A DNA stretch of 63,227 bases, taken from assembly GCA_025935515.1 (NCBI GenBank), contig JAICVC010000001.1, forward strand, positions 1 through 63,227, read 5' to 3'. Below the pieces are notes generated by a model. The model saw only the letters and a program-made list of their open reading frames with translations. It was not told the DNA's origin and did not search any database. Positions 61,358 through 63,227 of the stretch are shown piece by piece. Made by a program: the position numbers and the translations under genes. This DNA comes from Sphingomonas sp. (GTDB lineage Bacteria > Pseudomonadota > Alphaproteobacteria > Sphingomonadales > Sphingomonadaceae). Positions within the stretch are counted from its first letter, which is position 1, and every line of letters begins with the position of its first letter.

Positions 61358-61669
61358 TCAGGATCGTGGAGGCGGCGTCGCAGTTTCCGGATGAACACCA
61401 TGCAACTGTTGCGCGGCCGAAGACCGAATCGGTTCGGACACGATCGGCGGTGAATCGCCTGCGCCCGCATCGACCGCCGGAAGCGCGGCGGCGCACGCCA
61501 TCGCGCAGTCGCCGATTCCGCCTTTCATGTCATGGGCCGGCGCCTGGTCGGGGCAATGTCTCATCGGCATGTCGGCCGCCATCCGATGATCGGGCGCACG
61601 GGCCGGCGCTGCACTCATGCCGAACGGCATCAGCAGCACGGCGACGAGAAGCGTGAGCCTGGCAATCAT
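61358..61669 (-). CDS. small secreted His/Met/Cys-containing protein
   Basis: 103-aa exported protein with signal MIARLTLLVAVLLMPFGMSAAPA and segments MAADMPMRHCPDQAPAHDMKGGIGDCAMACAAALPA, resembling short metal-related proteins (DUF2946-like layout). The longer frame upstream to 62065 is an antisense-type extension over the grx-mauE gene. Located 26 bp downstream of that gene on the same strand. Confidence 0.65.
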   Translation of the reverse strand: MIARLTLLVAVLLMPFGMSAAPARAPDHRMAADMPMRHCPDQAPAHDMKGGIGDCAMACAAALPAVDAGAGDSPPIVSEPIRSSAAQQLHGVHPETATPPPRS

Positions 61670-61695
61670 CGTTCCCACCGCGCGAACATAGCGGC

Positions 61696-62454
61696 TCACA
61701 TCCACAGCATCCAGAGCGCCATCGCGATCATCATCAGGTTCTCGGTGAGCGAGACGAAGCCGAGCGGCACATTGCTCGAACCCCCCACGCAGGCGCATTT
61801 GAGCTCGCGCCGGTCGATATAAACCGCCTTGAACACCGACACGGCCCCGATCGTACCGATGAACAGCGCGATCGGAATCGACAGCCACTTCACCGCGCCC
61901 GCAATCATCAGCACGCCGGCGATTCCTTCGGCGTACGGATAGACATAGCTGTATGGCACCCAGCGCCGGGCGAGCAGGTCGTAATTCAGGAACATCGCCG
62001 AAAAAGTCTCGACGTTCTGCAGCTTGAGCAGCGCAAGGACGACCATCGAGAAGGCAATGAACCATTGCGCGGCGAGCGCCGTGAACAACTGCCCGGTGAC
62101 CGAATAACCGGCCGCGAGCGCCGCCAATGCGGTCATCGTGAACAAGACGATCACCGGGCGGTAACTGACGGCATTTGGGTCGGTGACCTTCTTGCCGAGA
62201 TATCGGCGGAGATCGTCGTAGCCGCCGATGCGCTTGCCGCCGATGAAGGTCTGCGGCGTTGTCGCGACCTGGTGATGCGCCTTGAACGCGTCGGTTTCAG
62301 CGCGCGTCGTCAGATGACGGTCGTCGACGGCATAGCCCTGGCGCTGGAGAAGGTCTCGCGCCTTCAGGCCCCACGGGCACACATGGTCCGGCATGACCAT
62401 CCGGTACAGGACCGCCTGCTTGGCGAGCGTTGGGGGGTTGGACAGATCCGACAT
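61696..62454 (-). CDS. glutaredoxin-MauE/DoxX fusion membrane protein
   Basis: 252-aa two-part protein. Residues 1-80 are a glutaredoxin-like domain with a CPWG redox site (Cys26), TTPQTFIGGKRIGGYDDL being the typical GSH-binding stretch. Residues 90-252 form a MauE/DoxX-like four-helix membrane domain (FTMTALAALAAGY, IAFSMVVLALLKLQ, YPYAEGIAGVLMIAG, VSVFKAVYIDRRELKCACVGGSSNVPLG) with an extra CxC. It may transfer electrons or disulfides across the membrane for a metal stress response. First gene after the MerR-type operator. Confidence 0.83.
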   Translation of the reverse strand: MSDLSNPPTLAKQAVLYRMVMPDHVCPWGLKARDLLQRQGYAVDDRHLTTRAETDAFKAHHQVATTPQTFIGGKRIGGYDDLRRYLGKKVTDPNAVSYRPVIVLFTMTALAALAAGYSVTGQLFTALAAQWFIAFSMVVLALLKLQNVETFSAMFLNYDLLARRWVPYSYVYPYAEGIAGVLMIAGAVKWLSIPIALFIGTIGAVSVFKAVYIDRRELKCACVGGSSNVPLGFVSLTENLMMIAMALWMLWM

Positions 62455-62490
62455 TGATTTCACCGACTCCTTGTGAACGGGTCGGTACAC

Positions 62491-62521
62491 ATATAGGGTC
62501 CGTACCGTGGTACGGAGTCAA
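62491..62521 (-). promoter_or_regulatory. MerR-family operator/promoter with 19-bp spacer
   Basis: On the minus strand the order is TTGACT (-35, 62516-62521), an inverted repeat CCGTACC/GGTACGG at 62500-62515, then CTATAT (-10, 62491-62496), with exactly 19 bp between the hexamers. Long 19-20-bp spacing with a central dyad is the hallmark of MerR-regulated promoters (mer, cop, znt, pbr). The mer consensus half-site CCGTAC is identical. No MerR gene is in the window. It drives the operon from 62454 to 59119. Confidence 0.82.
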
Positions 62522-62534
62522 GGGCTCGCGCCGA

Positions 62535-62846
62535 TCAGTCGTCCTTGTCGCGCTCGCTCAGGAAACGCATCAGTTCGGCGAGCGTCGATTCCATCTGATC
62601 CTGCATCTGGGTGACCAACTCGTTCTCGCGCATGCCAACGTGATCCAGCGGCTTCGAATAGCTGTCCGAGAACGCCTGGAGGTCGGCGCGGTCGAACACT
62701 CCCCGCGCAACCAACTTGGCCAGGATCACCAGCAGTCCGTTGGTGTTGGCGATCGTTCCCGCGACCAGCGCCTCGTCCACCATCGACAGCTGCTTGTCGC
62801 TGTCGGTGACGTCTTGTTCTTCGGTTTCGGTCATCGTCGCAATCAT
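62535..62846 (-). CDS. small hypothetical protein
   Basis: 103-aa soluble, acidic, helical protein (MVDEALVAGTIANTNGLLVILAKLVARGVFDRADLQAFSDSYSKPLDHVGMRENELVTQMQDQMESTLAELMRFLSERDKDD). No signal, no recognised domain, no Cys. A shorter start at 62834 (MTETEE) is possible; neither has a good ribosome site. Transcribed towards the operator of the next operon; a separate promoter is required. Confidence 0.6.
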   Translation of the reverse strand: MIATMTETEEQDVTDSDKQLSMVDEALVAGTIANTNGLLVILAKLVARGVFDRADLQAFSDSYSKPLDHVGMRENELVTQMQDQMESTLAELMRFLSERDKDD

Positions 62847-62879
62847 GGCGGCATCCGCGCGCCGCGCAACCCAAAGCTC

Positions 62880-63227
62880 CTAGGGTTCGATGAATTTGCC
62901 CAGGGTGGACCAGCTCGCGGCCTTCTCAGCGAAAGACTTCGTATTAGCGGCGCTCGATGACGGCAGGTCGATCAGTGTCATTCCCGGCGGCAGCTCATCG
63001 ATCAGCCTTCGCCCCGCCGCGGCGGCGGTCGATCCGTTGAACGCAATGGCGCGCAAATCCGGGAAATCGTGCAGCAGATGCGCGATGCGGTTGTGCTGCG
63101 CGTCGCGGATAGACTGGTCCAGGCTGCCGCGGCGGGTTGCCGAAGCGATCACGTCCCACAGTCCGATCTGCCGCTGGGCAAGCCGTTCGAGCCGCTGCTG
63201 GTAATCGAGCGCCTGCAGCTCCTCGCC
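62880..63227 (-). CDS. DNA-deoxyinosine glycosylase, 3' part (5' end outside window)
   Basis: C-terminal 115 residues of a UDG-superfamily family 6 (hypoxanthine-DNA glycosylase-like) enzyme: YQQRLERLAQRQIGLWDVIASATRRGSLDQSIRDAQHNRIAHLLHDFPDLRAIAFNGSTAAAAGRRLI, then MTLIDLPSSSAANTKSFAEKAASW. The motif LWDVIAS and the LPSSS loop are typical. The frame is open to the window edge, so the gene begins beyond 63227. Removes deaminated bases. Confidence 0.85.
   Translation of the reverse strand, partial: GEELQALDYQQRLERLAQRQIGLWDVIASATRRGSLDQSIRDAQHNRIAHLLHDFPDLRAIAFNGSTAAAAGRRLIDELPPGMTLIDLPSSSAANTKSFAEKAASWSTLGKFIEP

Overview
The window reads as a chromosome segment of a GC-rich alphaproteobacterium, most likely a sphingomonad (Sphingomonas or Sphingomicrobium-like). 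The evidence is the paired secreted proteins ending in a PEPxxWA-type C-terminal sorting signal, an exosortase/EpsI pair, a chromosomal virB cluster of the kind seen in sphingomonads, and an alphaproteobacterial complex I accessory subunit (NDUFS4-like). No integrase, transposase, CRISPR array or rRNA is visible; one tRNA (Glu, CTC) is present. Taxonomy is inferred from gene content only.

Layout. 1-7003: housekeeping genes (3' end of a polyprenyl diphosphate synthase, the helicase HrpB, a lipoprotein, the complex I subunit), a UDP-GlcNAc 2-epimerase, and a cytochrome b plus Tat-lipoprotein molybdopterin oxidoreductase pair. 7083-20006: first polysaccharide block (two Zn-ribbon methyltransferases, glycosyltransferases, an acyltransferase, a glycosidase-like lipoprotein, a flippase, and on the minus strand an O-antigen-polymerase-like protein and a membrane GT2). 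20146-33701: exosortase/exopolysaccharide core (exosortase, EpsI, small accessory protein, EpsD-like PpiC lipoprotein, BY-kinase, Wzc-like chain-length protein, outer-membrane barrel, Wza-like export protein, TPR lipoprotein, initiating phosphoglycosyltransferase, SleB-type hydrolase, two PEP-CTERM proteins and a stand-alone LuxR HTH). 33757-43048: second glycan block (GT4, a Gfo/Idh-SDR fusion, two GT2s, a 2OG-Fe(II) oxygenase, an unknown conserved protein, a WecG/TagA-type GT and another Gfo/Idh oxidoreductase). 43139-51100: tightly coupled minus-strand type IV secretion operon virB1-B2-B3-B4-B6-B9-B10-B11. 51379-52809: GDP-mannose synthesis (ManC). 52891-58960: molybdenum cofactor genes moaD-E-B-C-moeA and divergent moaA/nnrS, with a TauE/SafE permease. 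58995-63227: tRNA-Glu, an NTF2-like protein, and a metal-response-like operon preceded by a MerR-type operator, then a DNA-deoxyinosine glycosylase cut by the window end.

How the genes work together. The glycan genes cover most of a Wzx/Wzy-type pathway: nucleotide-sugar supply (wecB, manC), priming (28573-30075), extension (several GT2/GT4/GT26), flipping (15482-16843), polymerisation (17344-18672) and export with chain-length control (22910-27018). The exosortase genes are interleaved with this pathway, and its probable substrates (31487-33050) lie beside it. The Mo-cofactor block can supply the cofactor needed by the molybdoenzyme at 6257-7003. An FNR/DNR-like box between moaA and nnrS suggests oxygen or NO control. 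The last operon combines a glutaredoxin-MauE fusion, Cys/His/Met-rich secreted proteins and a MerR-type promoter, which points to a metal or redox stress response.

The most distinctive observations are: (1) the MerR-type 19-bp-spacer promoter in front of a non-mer operon; (2) two PEP-CTERM cassettes that share leader, signal peptide, sorting tail and terminator type but not the mature domain; (3) two genes whose expected start is ATA or ATC, each exactly 6 nt after a GGAGG; (4) a virB operon without virB8, virB5, virB7 or virD4; (5) a fused Gfo/Idh-SDR sugar enzyme; and (6) a REP-like palindrome read in frame inside hrpB.
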